Source: Lachancea kluyveri NRRL Y-12651 (taxonomy: Eukaryota > Ascomycota > Saccharomycetes > Saccharomycetales > Saccharomycetaceae). Taken from it: a stretch of 64,000 bases of DNA. Positions 29,823 to 40,941 of the stretch are shown here, in pieces. Position 1 is the stretch's first letter; each line of letters starts with the position of its first letter. The notes under the pieces are model-generated. The model was not told where the DNA came from, did not search any database, and saw only the letters and a program-made list of their open reading frames with translations. The stretch spans positions 186,001-250,000 of the forward strand of contig CM000690.1 of NCBI GenBank assembly GCA_000149225.2, in the 5' to 3' direction. A program made the position numbers and the translations under genes.

Positions 29823-32800
29823 ATGCTTTCACTGATATACTATCTGGCTTTTCTGCTAGCGCTAGTCCATGGGCAACCATTTGCAAAAATTACAACTACT
29901 CTATCAGGTTATAGAAATACTACAGTTCTTGAACCTACTACTGAACCTTTAGTTAAAGAAACAGATGCCTACATTTATGCCAACACAACCACCATAACAT
30001 ACGGCAAAGTTTATCAAGATGCATACTACATGAAGCCAACTAGAGTATCTGCCTTTCAAACTACCGTCTACACGATTGTGTCCAGCTCAATTACAGGTAC
30101 AGAGTTTTTTATCTCCTCTGCACCAAAAATCACCACATCTGATCACACTTTATATGCTGCATATGAATCAAGTGTTGTTCAAAGCCAAAAAGAAATCGAT
30201 TCACAGTCATTTGTTAAAACTGGAAAAACTGTTACCACTGAAAACACGGTCAGCTCTCGTTTAACATCTACCAGTTCTCCGACTTCTGTTAAAGTTTCGT
30301 CTTCAGCTCCTGTTGATCCTGTCTCACAAATGTTGACGCAAACCGGTACAACCACCTCGAGCACATTATTTTCGACTTCTACTCAAGTACCAACAACAAA
30401 ATTTGCTGGCTCGATTGAAGTGTCTGTTTCCTCTAAATCTGAACAGCCTCTGGTGACACATGCGATGTCTTCTAGTAAGCAATCAACCACGATAAATCCT
30501 AGTACTCTAACTTCTAGTAAGACAATTGTTACTAGTAAACTACTAAGCGATTTCTTTTCTCAAACTACAGCCAACGTTACTTCAGTGAACACATCAGCTA
30601 CTTTCCAAAACTCTAAACATGTTACCAGCGATTTGTCAGTAGACACTTCTTCCCAAGTTAGCTATGCTTCGACATTTGAAAGAAACTTCACTTCGTCACA
30701 GTACACCACAGTCTACACCAGCACAATCTCTACGACAAAAGTTACGCCAGTATACTCAGTCCACGGCAACAGAACGATTGTGTCGTCTTCTATAATCCCT
30801 ACTTTAACCGCAATTAAAGTTACGATTGTTGAAAATCACAAGAGTGCAGAAACTAGTTCTGCCACTTCTATGTTATCCAGTGTCGGCTCTATTCCTGAAA
30901 GCTCATTTAATGATCTTCCTTCCACCACTTCTACGATCGAAGATATCGAATCTACAACTGCTACTTCCGCAGCAGATAAATCTACCGTTGCTACAGCTGA
31001 GACCACCCCAGTTTCTACAGCTGAGGCCACCCTAGTTTCTAAGGACTTGTTCGATTCTATTGACACCAACGAACCACCTTCGGTGTTTGCGAGACAAGCC
31101 AATCCCCTTGATCTGGTATCGGGTGTTGACAACAATGGCTCTCCATATGAAACCAACAAGTTTTATACCAACCTGATGGTGGGCACTCAAAATTCGCCTG
31201 CCTTTGTCTATCCATACACCATGTGGAAATATCAGTCCGGCCACTACGGGTTCGCAGTTCAACACACCACTAAATCTCAGTACGCTTTTGGTAACTATGA
31301 TAGTGCAGGCAATGCACAATACCTGGTAAACCCGCTATACATTGCTTCCTTGATCTTTTCTGCAGATTCTTTCTCTTCCTCCTCATTTAGTATGGAGGTT
31401 TCTGATATGACTGTTTCATCAGCAAAGGTTAATTTGAATAACGGCGACAGCTCTAGCTACATTGAAATCCCATTAGTTCAAGGTATGGGATTCTCGACTG
31501 GTATCTACCATGGTGCATTGACTCCAGTTATTAACTCTGGTGTTGGTATCTCTTCCTTGGTCCAAGAAGATTCTAACGAGTTGGCTCAAGGCATTTTGAA
31601 ATATCGTGTTACACTTTTAAATAACGTCAGCTGGCTAATTTATGTCACTGTTCCAGATGGGTGCACCACTTCTGATATTGAATTTACCGTTACCGATACC
31701 TACACTATCAAGGGCTCTGCATATCTGGACGGTTTGATCATCCAATTGGCTGTAGCTCCAGAAGAAGCCGCTCAAGATATTTTTTACGACCAAGCTGCCG
31801 GTATGTATGTCACAAGCTTCGATTTGGAAGGTGAAGCTGACGGTTCTTCTGCCACATACTCGTTCGACTACATCACTTCGGGTAAATCTCTATCTGGCAG
31901 TACCGTTATTTTCGCACTGCCTCATCATTTGGATGCGCTAGCCGCAGAAACTGTTTCTCGTGACACCGGTATTGAATTGCAATCTACTACAAAGGGTATG
32001 ATGAAGGGTTACTTGACCACTGAATTGAGATTTAGTGAAACTTTGAACAATGAAATTAGCTGGTTGCCATGGTCTTCCCAACTTGGTGGTAACAAATTGA
32101 GCTATTCTGCTGAACAGTTACAACTGTTGGCTGAAGTTGCAAACGAAGAACTAAACGTGAACATCAAATCCTCCATTTCTGGTTTGAATACCTATTACCT
32201 TGGTAAAGTCCTGGACAAGTATGCCTATATCTTGTTAACGGTTTCCGATATAATCCAAGATGAGAGTGTGACTAGAACCACGTTAGAAAATATGAAAACT
32301 GCTTTCAATATGCTCTTGGAAAATACTCAATATTATCCATTGTTATATGATACGAAGTTCGGTGGTATAATTTCCTCCGGTGACTTGGCTTCTACCTACA
32401 GCGGTTACGATTTTGGTGCTACTTACTACAACGACCATCATTTCCACTATGGTTACATCATCCATGCAGCAGCAGCTATCGGTTATGCCGATGCCAAACT
32501 AGGTGGAACCTGGGCTCAGGAGAACAAAGCTTGGGTTAATGCCTTGGTAAGAGATGTTGCAAATCCAAGCGATGCCGACAAATATTTCCCTGTATCCAGG
32601 ATGTTTGATTGGTTCCATGGCCATTCTTGGGCATCGGGCTTGTTTGAAAACAGCAACGGTAAAAACGAGGAATCCTCTTCCGAGGATTATAACTTTGCTT
32701 ACGCTATGAAGCTGTGGGGTTCTGTTATTGGAGACAAATCCATGGAATACCGTGGTGACCTGATGATTGCTATCATGAAAAGATCTATGAACAACTACTA

Positions 32801-33206
32801 TTTGTATTCGAATGACAACAGCGTAGAACCAAGTGAAATCTTGGGTAACAAAGTTGCAGGTATCCTATTCGACAACATCATTGATTACACCACCTACTTT
32901 GGAACAAATACAGAGTATAAGAACGGTATTCATATGTTACCAATCACCCCAGCTTCTTCCTGCATTCGTGGGCCAACTTTTGTCGAGGAAGAGTGGAACG
33001 AGAAGTTAAGCGGTCTGGTTGAAACTCTACAAAACGGATGGGGAGGCATACTAAGATTGAACCAAGCGCTGTTCGATCCACTATCGTCCTACTCATTTTT
33101 TTCTCAAGACAGCTTTGATTCCAATGTCTACCTGGACAATGGTATGAGTAGAACCTGGGCATTGGCATTTTCTGGGGGCATTGCAAATTCTCTAGGACTA
33201 CTATAG
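29823..33206 (+). CDS. DSE4: Dse4/Eng1-like secreted endo-1,3-beta-glucanase (GH81)
   Basis: 1127 residues (S. cerevisiae Dse4 1117). An N-terminal signal peptide ([18 protein letters not shown]) precedes a Ser/Thr-rich, O-glycosylation-prone region (about 20-410). The GH81 catalytic domain runs from about 425 to the end, starting at [10 protein letters not shown]…[10 protein letters not shown], with the family signature [16 protein letters not shown] (about 860-875; catalytic Asp in NDHH) and the later acidic pair in [11 protein letters not shown] (about 945-955). Dse4 is expressed in daughter cells and dissolves the septum-side wall so that cells separate. Ace2-type GCTGG sites upstream fit daughter-specific expression. 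S. cerevisiae has this gene on chromosome XIV. Confidence 0.94.
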   Translation: MLSLIYYLAFLLALVHGQPFAKITTTLSGYRNTTVLEPTTEPLVKETDAYIYANTTTITYGKVYQDAYYMKPTRVSAFQTTVYTIVSSSITGTEFFISSAPKITTSDHTLYAAYESSVVQSQKEIDSQSFVKTGKTVTTENTVSSRLTSTSSPTSVKVSSSAPVDPVSQMLTQTGTTTSSTLFSTSTQVPTTKFAGSIEVSVSSKSEQPLVTHAMSSSKQSTTINPSTLTSSKTIVTSKLLSDFFSQTTANVTSVNTSATFQNSKHVTSDLSVDTSSQVSYASTFERNFTSSQYTTVYTSTISTTKVTPVYSVHGNRTIVSSSIIPTLTAIKVTIVENHKSAETSSATSMLSSVGSIPESSFNDLPSTTSTIEDIESTTATSAADKSTVATAETTPVSTAEATLVSKDLFDSIDTNEPPSVFARQANPLDLVSGVDNNGSPYETNKFYTNLMVGTQNSPAFVYPYTMWKYQSGHYGFAVQHTTKSQYAFGNYDSAGNAQYLVNPLYIASLIFSADSFSSSSFSMEVSDMTVSSAKVNLNNGDSSSYIEIPLVQGMGFSTGIYHGALTPVINSGVGISSLVQEDSNELAQGILKYRVTLLNNVSWLIYVTVPDGCTTSDIEFTVTDTYTIKGSAYLDGLIIQLAVAPEEAAQDIFYDQAAGMYVTSFDLEGEADGSSATYSFDYITSGKSLSGSTVIFALPHHLDALAAETVSRDTGIELQSTTKGMMKGYLTTELRFSETLNNEISWLPWSSQLGGNKLSYSAEQLQLLAEVANEELNVNIKSSISGLNTYYLGKVLDKYAYILLTVSDIIQDESVTRTTLENMKTAFNMLLENTQYYPLLYDTKFGGIISSGDLASTYSGYDFGATYYNDHHFHYGYIIHAAAAIGYADAKLGGTWAQENKAWVNALVRDVANPSDADKYFPVSRMFDWFHGHSWASGLFENSNGKNEESSSEDYNFAYAMKLWGSVIGDKSMEYRGDLMIAIMKRSMNNYYLYSNDNSVEPSEILGNKVAGILFDNIIDYTTYFGTNTEYKNGIHMLPITPASSCIRGPTFVEEEWNEKLSGLVETLQNGWGGILRLNQALFDPLSSYSFFSQDSFDSNVYLDNGMSRTWALAFSGGIANSLGLL

Positions 33207-33753
33207 AAGACGGAACCATCACAAATTACTACTCTTTTTTTCTTTCTTTAACCTATCCTCCTATCACGACTTACTTTTACGAACTTTCCATTATTTTTAT
33301 CTTTTTTTATTTTTTCGCTCCTTGAATTTGATTTTCCTCAAACCAGTTCTTAGCACCATCAAGTGTTCAGACTCATTTTTAATATAGATAGACAGTTTTC
33401 CTCTAAAGCACTGATTTTTAGTTTATATTTGTTTTTTGTTTGTTTGTTTTTTTTTTTTCTTTCTCTTCACTTTTTTCTTTTTCTACATTTGCCTTCGCTA
33501 CACGGGCATGACCAAGACTTGGGTGTGGTTCTTTTGTTTCTGTATTTTCACTTTTCCTTTTACGGATTTTGTAATCACTCTGCGTGCTGATGTCAGAAGG
33601 GCATATTCCTGTGGGTTAATGAATGTTGGAAGGAATGTAAACCGGCGCTGCTGTTGCATTCAGCTTTGTAGACAAGAGGATAGGATGCATCTTTTCGAGA
33701 ATAGTTACTTTTCTTTTTTTCCTTTCCTTTCTTTCTGTTGCCTTCCTCTTCCT
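33207..33753. other. Convergent intergenic, DSE4 / Rua1-like
   Basis: About 550 bases, pyrimidine-rich on the plus strand (T/C tracts around 33229-33320 and 33437-33485), as expected for two 3' ends. The plus frame at 33436-33864 is low-complexity and overlaps the opposite gene, so it is not annotated. Confidence 0.45.
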
Positions 33754-34863
33754 TTATACAACTTGTACGTAAAGACATTTCGACTGAAAATGCAGGAAAT
33801 TGCAGTCAATGTAGTGCGCAAAGTAGTTCTCATAGAGTCCTTCGATCTCTTGACGGGCGCGTGATTGCGTATAGCACATATTCTCGAGATCGTTGCTGGT
33901 AAACGAATCGTAGTCCTCAAATTCTTCCTTGACGATCTCGTCGTACTCGCAGTAGCCTAGCCTTATCCAATGCAAGCAAGTCCGGCATTGCACATGTAAC
34001 CGTTTGATCCCACCTCGAAGAGAGGTTGAGAAAAAATTCTTTGGCAACGGAATCAAACTCACATCCAACAATTTCAAATGTTCCCTGCTGAATGGAGTCA
34101 CGATCGTTTGTATCCTTGTGGTGTAGAACTCGCCCATGTCGCGGATTTCAACTTTGATGCCGGAATCCCACCGCGACAAGCGGTCGGGTTTGATTTGGGT
34201 CTGTATTCCATGGGCAAAGCACAAATGTTGGAAATATCGATCTATTCGTATCCAGTTCTTGCCTCTACAGAAGCGGCACATGACTTGTCTCGTCCCTGTC
34301 GCAAGGTCCGTTCTTAAATAACGATAAGAAACCCAGTTCAAAGATGTGGTTGCTGTACTCTCACGGTCATTATCCTTGCATGCAGATTTCGGACATTTGA
34401 AATTCTTTCTTAAGCAGAACTGGTCCTGGTAGCTCTCTTTCAACTGCTTCGTAACAACGTGGTGCTGGAAGCTTCTCGGGTGATAGATCTTCACCAGGTG
34501 TTTGCAGACTGGGTCGTGTTGGATAGCACAAAAACAAGAGGCGTATTCATCGTGATCATGCGGATGTACAGTTTCCGCAGACTCTTGGTCTTCCAAGAGG
34601 TACTCTTCTTCGCTACTGAAATCTGGCACCAGATCTGAACAAGAATGCGGCGGTGGACGGTCGCGGGCCACAGCGAGCGAAGAGTCGGGCCAACCATTGT
34701 TGTGGACGTTAGTAGTATCCTTCAACAGCACGGTCGGCTGTTTTCTCGGTGTCACTGCTAATGCATCCGTATCGGACTGCACGGAACTCACTTGTTCCGC
34801 GATCCACAGATCCAATAGCGATGATGCATGTGAGAGGTTAGTAATGTGACCTTTACCGTCCAT
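33754..34863 (-). CDS. Rua1-C-terminal-domain-like zinc protein, probable DNA-binding regulator
   Basis: 369 residues from ATG at 34863 (MDGKGHITNLSHASSLLDLW); an extension to 34908 starts with TTG. The N-terminal part is acidic and unstructured. From about 135 there are paired cysteines and histidines: CFCAIQHDPVCKH, FKCPKSACKDND, CRFCRGKNWIRIDRYFQH plus LCFAHG, and near the end CRTCLHWIRLGY followed by YFAHYIDCNF. This layout recalls the fungal Rua1 C-terminal domain (DUF4451), first described in an Ustilago regulator of sulfite/urbs1-type genes. The assignment is by pattern memory. I do not recognise a S. cerevisiae orthologue. It is divergent from the Cyc8-like gene, which encodes a probable co-repressor, so a regulatory pair is conceivable. 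Confidence 0.72.
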   Translation of the reverse strand: MDGKGHITNLSHASSLLDLWIAEQVSSVQSDTDALAVTPRKQPTVLLKDTTNVHNNGWPDSSLAVARDRPPPHSCSDLVPDFSSEEEYLLEDQESAETVHPHDHDEYASCFCAIQHDPVCKHLVKIYHPRSFQHHVVTKQLKESYQDQFCLRKNFKCPKSACKDNDRESTATTSLNWVSYRYLRTDLATGTRQVMCRFCRGKNWIRIDRYFQHLCFAHGIQTQIKPDRLSRWDSGIKVEIRDMGEFYTTRIQTIVTPFSREHLKLLDVSLIPLPKNFFSTSLRGGIKRLHVQCRTCLHWIRLGYCEYDEIVKEEFEDYDSFTSNDLENMCYTQSRARQEIEGLYENYFAHYIDCNFLHFQSKCLYVQVV

Positions 34864-35563
34864 TTTCGTACTTTTAAAATTTTTTTTGTCTTTTTTCAAG
34901 CAAAGCAAAGCAAACTAAACAACAATTGTAGACTAGCAATTGGGAAATCTTCGATAGCAGAAAAGATCCTGTAGATTATTGTCTATAACTAAAAAAAAAA
35001 AAATAAGTAAAAAATGGATACGTGTAGTTTATGTTTCGTGTTTGTGCATGTTTCTGTTTTTTTCCTCATCTGCATGGTTTGTGGCATCAACTGGCGCGTC
35101 GCTAAGGGAACTGGTACGTCCGTAGACTTCGTTTCTCTTGTGGTTGCAGCCACTTTAAGACGTGGTCCTGCGAGTTTGTCTCCGTATTTGTTCTTATATC
35201 GCTTTACAGGAACCTTAATTACCCACTCGAGCTTGCAACTAGATCGTTACGCCCGAGCCTGCCTACGTCCGCATACCTCTCGGTATATAGGCCCGTGAAA
35301 CCGTTACGGCTGCATAAGAGTACGTGACGTGGTCTGCTGCATTCGCCTGTCTGGAGCCTGCAGTTTCAGGTTTCTACGCAGCCTGCTTCGAGAGCAAAAA
35401 AGACCTTGAGGAGGAAAAAGGGAATGGAGACACGCAAGAGAAAAAAAATTCTTCAAACTTCAGAGTTATTTTCCCCTTTCCCTTCCAGAAAACTTCAACA
35501 CTTTTTTTTTCCCTGGTACTTGGCCGACTCCATAGCAAACAAAAGCACCAGAACAAGGATAAC
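34864..35563. promoter_or_regulatory. Divergent promoter, Rua1-like / Cyc8-like
   Basis: About 700 bases. It includes AAAGC repeats at 34900-34912, an A-run near 34991-35003 and a GC-richer block (about 35090-35400). The Cyc8-like frame stays open upstream to 35324, but only by way of a GTG codon. No named binding site was recognised. Confidence 0.4.
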
Positions 35564-37660
35564 ATGCCGATGTTTCAGCAGTACGACAGTCTTGTTGCAG
35601 ACACATATTCGGCCTGCGGGAAACTCGCGTTGGACATGGACCTGCTACCGCTGGCGTTCCAGTTTTTATCGAAGGCTTTGGACAGAAACCCGATCCATAT
35701 CGTGACTTTGTTACTCCTGTGTGACGGATACAAAAAGGACACTGCTACCGTAGCCCAGAATCATACTCGTGTAGTTGAACTCTTGGTCAACTCCATCAAC
35801 TCCAATAGCGAGATTGCCAGAGACTATCGTATTTGGAAGGAGTTGGCTCTGTCTTACGCAAAGTTGAACATCCCTCATGACGCCTTGAACAGCATTTCCC
35901 AGGCTTTGACAATGGAACCAGCTAGGGACAGCTCTCTTTGGGTCATCCAGTCTAGGATATTACTTCTGTTGATCTCAGTTACCCAGCAGCAGCCGTTCGA
36001 AACTTTGTTGGCATACTTCAACAAAGCGGTTGAGGTGTCAACAACCCAACAGGATGTACACATGCAAGTCGAAGCTCATATCTGTTTGGCTCAGCTCTAC
36101 CACCGTTACGGTGATTTCAATGAGGCTTTCAACGAGCTTACCAATTCCTTGAATCTTTTGAATTCCATTTTATACCGTGAGAGTTATTCCAGAGCAAGGT
36201 TTGATAAATTAACTTATATATACAAGTTTATTGCTACTTTGGAATTCAAATCTAATAGGTCAATCCAAGCAAAACGGGTATGCCAAGAGGCTTTAACAAT
36301 CGTACCGCATACCGATCAGATACAGCAGATGATCATCACCTTGGCACAGCTTTGCTACTTCGATGCCAATCCTGCTGCAGGTATCAAGACTTTAACAGAC
36401 GAGATAAACCTATCTCTACCAGATCACCATCCCTTTATGCTGGACTACCTGTTGGGCAGATTTTATTCCAAATTGGACGATTCTCAAAAAAGTTACGAAC
36501 ACTACCAGATTGCTCTACAGCACAACCAAAAATCCCCCTTGCCCTGGATCTCGGTAGGAGCGGTGTATTTGAAAACAGGCCAGCTGCATGATTCTCTAAC
36601 CGCTTACTCCCAAGCGGTGTCCTTGGCTTTGCAAGAAGACCTTTCCATGGCTCCATACACGATCAAGTTTTACCGGCTCTTTGCCGCTTTTGCATGGTTT
36701 GGTATCTCACAAGTCTACGGTGAAACCCATCAGGTTCAAGACTCTGTAAATGCTTACAGACAATCATCTGCACTGTTTAGATCCGAAAACGACCTGCTCA
36801 ATGCCCAAGAAATGGAACAACGTTGTAATTTACTGATGGCAAGTCCACACCAAAAGCAAACTCTCATAATCCCAGACGTACCTGTACAATTACTATTAGA
36901 TATGGCTTTACACGAGGATCAATCTGTTTTCAGCGCGGAAGAAAACCCTAAACAGTCCCAAACGCACCTCTCACCGCCACCACCTCCTGCTGCTAACGTT
37001 AGCTCCAATCCTGTTTTCCGTACATCTGGAAAAGTTTCAAGAACTTCTAATGCATCTCCACACGATTCTCCTCTGGTCCATACTATGAGGGTTTCCGCTG
37101 ATACTACTCCAACGATGGGAAACGTCCAACCACCGATACCACATTCGCAGCATCATTCCCCGGTGTTGGTTCAACAGATGAACATGTCTGTGCAACCTTC
37201 AGCTCCTCACAGCTCGGGATTCAAACCATCTCCAATGGCAATGGTTGCTCCTGTTTCCGGAATGGCTGTTTCTGGAAATAGTTATGTTTCTGTTCCTCAA
37301 CATCCAGGTTCTATTGTTCCTCCGCAACAGCAGCAACAGCAACAGCCTTCACAACAGCTCCCCCCTCACCATCATCGACATCATATGGTAGCTCCTGGCA
37401 GGCAACCAATGGCAATAATGGCTTCTGGATCCATCGTTCGGGCGCCTCCCCCTCCTCCTCCTCCTCCTCCTCCTCCGTCAGCCTCACTCACTCCTCATAC
37501 CGTCATGATTGCAGATGAGGGAAGGCATAGAGCTAGCATTAGCTCTTCAGCTAGTGCTGCTCCATTGCAACAGTTGAGACCTATGCAAATTTTCTCGGCG
37601 CATACTCCGTCGGTGATAGTTCAGCCGGGAACATATCCTCTAGCCATGCCACCTCAGTAG
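35564..37660 (+). CDS. Divergent Cyc8/Ssn6-like TPR co-repressor paralogue
   Basis: 698 residues from ATG at 35564 (MPMFQQYDSL). The first about 410 residues form tetratricopeptide-like repeats with degenerate consensus, e.g. LALDMDLLPLAFQFLSKALD, LALSYAKLNIPHDALNSISQ, CLAQLYHRYGDFNEAFNELT, YLLGRFYSKLDDSQKSYEHY and VGAVYLKTGQLHDSLTAYSQ. The C-terminal about 290 residues are rich in Pro, Ser, His and Gln, with a polyQ stretch and a run of about 10 prolines. TPR array plus Q/P-rich tail is the Cyc8 (Ssn6) layout, and Cyc8-Tup1 is the general yeast co-repressor. True Cyc8 has ten well-conserved TPRs that this protein does not match closely, so it looks like an extra, fast-evolving paralogue. Other TPR proteins remain possible. 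Confidence 0.75.
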   Translation: MPMFQQYDSLVADTYSACGKLALDMDLLPLAFQFLSKALDRNPIHIVTLLLLCDGYKKDTATVAQNHTRVVELLVNSINSNSEIARDYRIWKELALSYAKLNIPHDALNSISQALTMEPARDSSLWVIQSRILLLLISVTQQQPFETLLAYFNKAVEVSTTQQDVHMQVEAHICLAQLYHRYGDFNEAFNELTNSLNLLNSILYRESYSRARFDKLTYIYKFIATLEFKSNRSIQAKRVCQEALTIVPHTDQIQQMIITLAQLCYFDANPAAGIKTLTDEINLSLPDHHPFMLDYLLGRFYSKLDDSQKSYEHYQIALQHNQKSPLPWISVGAVYLKTGQLHDSLTAYSQAVSLALQEDLSMAPYTIKFYRLFAAFAWFGISQVYGETHQVQDSVNAYRQSSALFRSENDLLNAQEMEQRCNLLMASPHQKQTLIIPDVPVQLLLDMALHEDQSVFSAEENPKQSQTHLSPPPPPAANVSSNPVFRTSGKVSRTSNASPHDSPLVHTMRVSADTTPTMGNVQPPIPHSQHHSPVLVQQMNMSVQPSAPHSSGFKPSPMAMVAPVSGMAVSGNSYVSVPQHPGSIVPPQQQQQQQPSQQLPPHHHRHHMVAPGRQPMAIMASGSIVRAPPPPPPPPPPPSASLTPHTVMIADEGRHRASISSSASAAPLQQLRPMQIFSAHTPSVIVQPGTYPLAMPPQ

Positions 37661-38019
37661 TGATGTTCTCTCTTCATGACTTGCATATTCACGAATATTT
37701 TACGTACTCCATCTGTTCGATTTATTTCCTTTTTTTTTCTTTTTTTTTTTCCTTTTTTTCCCTTTTTCTGAATTATAAGTATAGTTATTTCTTCTTCTAG
37801 CACCACTCTTTTGGACGTGTATAAAAGTTATGTATTTATATGGACGCAAGGCATTGTTTTCTTTTTTTTCCATAACTTGTGTGTTTTTACAGAGTAAATA
37901 GATGAAAAAAAAAAAAAAAAAAAAAAAAAATGGGAAAAGGCAGAAGAAAGTATTAGCAATTCCGAAAAGAAGGTGGTAGTATTACAGTTAATTATGAGGT
38001 AGAAGTAGTGCACTAATCA
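37661..38019. terminator. Convergent 3' region, Cyc8-like / PFF1
   Basis: About 360 bases with T/C tracts (37722-37766) and a 26-base A-run (37905-37930), as often seen at yeast 3' ends; on the minus strand the run is a T-tract after PFF1. No gene. Confidence 0.45.
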
Positions 38020-40941
38020 TCATAATTCGATGTACTTTTTAATGGCAACCATACCTCTCTCTTTATTCGAGTAAGAGATGTACTTTGGAGAATAAGCTAA
38101 CAACTCGTCAAAAGCAGGTACTTTTCTTTTAGAAACACCTGCAACGACGGACTCGGTATCATACTCTCCCCAGAAGCAAGTTAGTTGGATGCCAAATGCG
38201 TCCATATTATCTTCAAAATCATCATTTTGCTTAGTTTGCGATAGAACTTTAGGGATCCATTGTAGTCCTACGTGGTAGTAATTCTGGTCAAAGTCCAACT
38301 TGTGCAATTGGAACTCATCGATACCGCTGTTCCACCTAAAAATTTCATTACCCTTACGATCCTTTGAGTATCCTTGTGGTAAAGAAGTGGTGGAATCGAA
38401 ACGTGTCAAATTATCGAATATATCGTTGTGGAAAATTGTAACTTCTCTTAGTGGCGATTTTCCATAAAAGTAAGATTTGTAGTCGGAAGAATTAAAGCTC
38501 ATGGTACAAATTCTGTTCTCTTTTATGTTTATTTTGAGTTCCGCAGTAATTGGTTCGTAAGGTGAACGTTTGGAAGATTTTCTGTTGTTTGATAGTATCT
38601 CGATATTCAGTACGTCTGTAAAAGAAGATAGAGCATGATCAGAATCGATTAAGTTTGGTGATTCGGCAATATAGGAGCATTGTTCGTTGCCGTCTTTTAA
38701 TTGCTGGCACCAGATGTGTTTGTTTGATTGCTTAATGCTTGGTAGATCTTTTAAGACAGACTCGATGTAGCCACCCGATCTTCCGTAGATGTTAACTATG
38801 GAGCTCTCGGTACCATTACTCAAATCTATAACTTGAGAAAATCTTAATTTCAAAGGAGAGTTCTCAGTGAAAGCAGGTCTCACCAAAGAAACAATACAAG
38901 TGATTGACCACGTAGCAAAAGTTATTAAGCCAAAAATGTAATTCAATTTGTAAGTAAATGGCAATAATGGGATAGAAACGAATATTGCACCGATCATAAC
39001 AAAGTTGGAAAGATCCAAGGTAGATTTCAAACTTTCTTGACAAGTCTGGTGCAATGCATCAAGAACCAAGTCTAAACAGTTGTTGAAGAGAAAGAAAGTC
39101 GCTAGTGGCATAACAACCAAAAATTGCAAGCTCCAGTCGTAGTTTAAGGATGTCGAAACAAAGGAGTTTGATTTGGTTGTTGTTTTTGAATGGATACTAG
39201 AGGAATTAGTTGATGACCCGGTGCTATGCAGCAACAAAGGTGATCTCTCATCTGGTTGGTTGTCTGAATGGACAGAAGCAGTGTCAGAATCTTGTAACTG
39301 TACCTGTGGTAGTGGTGGTTGTTGTTGCTGTTGTTCTTCGTCTTGGATCTGGACGGTATCAATTTGATGGTTTTGTTGCCTGGGCTTGAAAGCCATGGAA
39401 AATAAGCCCAGGATTGTACCAGCTGAAATAAAAGAGTATAACGCAGTAAATGGATAAACTCCTGTATTTTCGAATTTCGAGTCGTACAGCTCGATAGTTA
39501 TTTTCAACAAGTAACACCATAGAGCAACGGACAGTTCCAATAGAGCAATTGTTTTGAAATCTTGTGTCGGAGATAAGAACTCGAAGAAGGATAGGAGGAC
39601 ATAGTTAACGATTATGAATTGGGTTGCAAAGAATAAAACTGGAGAGAGGTAGTCGTTGGATACAATTAATGGATTTGCAGATGAAAGCACTGAGCGTGAA
39701 ATCGTCAAGGTCAAATATGCAGCTGCAATTGATGCAGGTAATCTTAACCAAACTGTCGGAGTGTTCATCCTACGAGTTTTCCTTTTTTTAACAATGGTTT
39801 GAAGAATTAGTACAATCAACGGGATGACTACCAAAAGGATACAGTTCCATTGGTATAGCTTTTTAGCGCTAAAGACTAAAAATTTCACGCCAAGAATATC
39901 GAAATAGATGGCTGGGGATGGATCTTCAGCATCGGCCTCCACACTGCCGGAACCAGGTGCAGTAAGGTAATCACTCAACTGCCAAGAGGTGTGCAACATG
40001 TGCCATAGTGCTTCTCTGCTGGTGTACGTGACAGAATCCTTCTGTGTATGGTAGAGATCTCTGGGTTTGTAAAACGCAATGTCCCATCCCCGTAATCCCA
40101 TCTGTTGATACACTTTATAGTCTGTTTCGCTTCCGACATATCTATTGTAGAAGCCTTGCTGATAAATAGAGTTACCAAAGGGCTGTTCCTGGACGGCTTG
40201 TTGGTAGATAGAGGCAGTGGAAAGGTCTGAAGTACGGAAAAGTACTGACTTACCACCAGCACCAGTACCTTCAAGGTTTAAAACGTATGAAACGCGCTCG
40301 CTCCATTGGTGGAAAAAGAAAAGAGTCGCTCCTAACAAACCAAACTCTTCGTTATTATTGAAGTTGAAGATTAAAGTACGAGATGGTTGATTTTTGGAGT
40401 AATGGGTCAGCAGTGCTAGCAAAGAGACTATACCTTTACCATCGTCGGTAGCGCCATGGGCGGTGGGAACAGAGTCGTAGTGCGCGGAAAGTAAAAGTCC
40501 AGGCAGTTGAGGGTCCGAGCCTTCGACCTTGACAAGAATATTTGAGGATTCATAGTATATCACTCTGGTATCCTGGGAAGAGGCATTGAAAACGTCCTTC
40601 TGCTTGAAAAGGGCAGACCGCTTGGTTTGGTAGTCGTCTGAGACGGCGATGTAAGAGGACGAGGAGTTGGTGATTGCAGAGATTCTGGAAAGCAAGTAAT
40701 CATGGACTCTATCGTTATCCTTCGAAGCGTAAGGATGGTAGGAAGATGTGATATTTTGCAAGTCTAGCCAAGCGTCATCCAACAAGCGCATCGAGTAAGG
40801 GTCATCTGTCGGTAAGGAGAAGGAGTAGTGGATGCGGTCATAAACGTAGAGCGCTGCCAAGACTAGATAAGACAGTACCGCTAGCAAGCTAACAGTAGTT
40901 TTCCTGAATCGGAACACAGACCTAAAGAACTGTGATAACAT
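38020..40941 (-). CDS. PFF1: Pff1 vacuolar membrane metalloprotease (M28)
   Basis: 973 residues (S. cerevisiae 976). An N-terminal signal-anchor helix lies at about 13-33. The luminal M28 peptidase domain (about 110-330) shows zinc ligands in SAHYDSVPTAHGATDDGKG (His, Asp) and the catalytic Glu pair in FNFNNNEEFGLLG. About eight further membrane segments follow (about 360-690), interrupted by a Gln/Ser-rich cytosolic loop (about 530-600), and a luminal C-terminal domain. Pff1 faces the vacuole lumen; its substrate is unknown. It is divergent from HEM12; the 409 bases between them contain a striking inverted repeat. PFF1 is on chromosome II and HEM12 on IV in S. cerevisiae. Confidence 0.95.
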   Translation of the reverse strand: MLSQFFRSVFRFRKTTVSLLAVLSYLVLAALYVYDRIHYSFSLPTDDPYSMRLLDDAWLDLQNITSSYHPYASKDNDRVHDYLLSRISAITNSSSSYIAVSDDYQTKRSALFKQKDVFNASSQDTRVIYYESSNILVKVEGSDPQLPGLLLSAHYDSVPTAHGATDDGKGIVSLLALLTHYSKNQPSRTLIFNFNNNEEFGLLGATLFFFHQWSERVSYVLNLEGTGAGGKSVLFRTSDLSTASIYQQAVQEQPFGNSIYQQGFYNRYVGSETDYKVYQQMGLRGWDIAFYKPRDLYHTQKDSVTYTSREALWHMLHTSWQLSDYLTAPGSGSVEADAEDPSPAIYFDILGVKFLVFSAKKLYQWNCILLVVIPLIVLILQTIVKKRKTRRMNTPTVWLRLPASIAAAYLTLTISRSVLSSANPLIVSNDYLSPVLFFATQFIIVNYVLLSFFEFLSPTQDFKTIALLELSVALWCYLLKITIELYDSKFENTGVYPFTALYSFISAGTILGLFSMAFKPRQQNHQIDTVQIQDEEQQQQQPPLPQVQLQDSDTASVHSDNQPDERSPLLLHSTGSSTNSSSIHSKTTTKSNSFVSTSLNYDWSLQFLVVMPLATFFLFNNCLDLVLDALHQTCQESLKSTLDLSNFVMIGAIFVSIPLLPFTYKLNYIFGLITFATWSITCIVSLVRPAFTENSPLKLRFSQVIDLSNGTESSIVNIYGRSGGYIESVLKDLPSIKQSNKHIWCQQLKDGNEQCSYIAESPNLIDSDHALSSFTDVLNIEILSNNRKSSKRSPYEPITAELKINIKENRICTMSFNSSDYKSYFYGKSPLREVTIFHNDIFDNLTRFDSTTSLPQGYSKDRKGNEIFRWNSGIDEFQLHKLDFDQNYYHVGLQWIPKVLSQTKQNDDFEDNMDAFGIQLTCFWGEYDTESVVAGVSKRKVPAFDELLAYSPKYISYSNKERGMVAIKKYIEL

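Noticed and set aside
33436-33864. 142-codon plus-strand frame after DSE4
   Set aside because: Low-complexity Phe-rich translation of a pyrimidine tract, overlapping the end of the Rua1-like gene.
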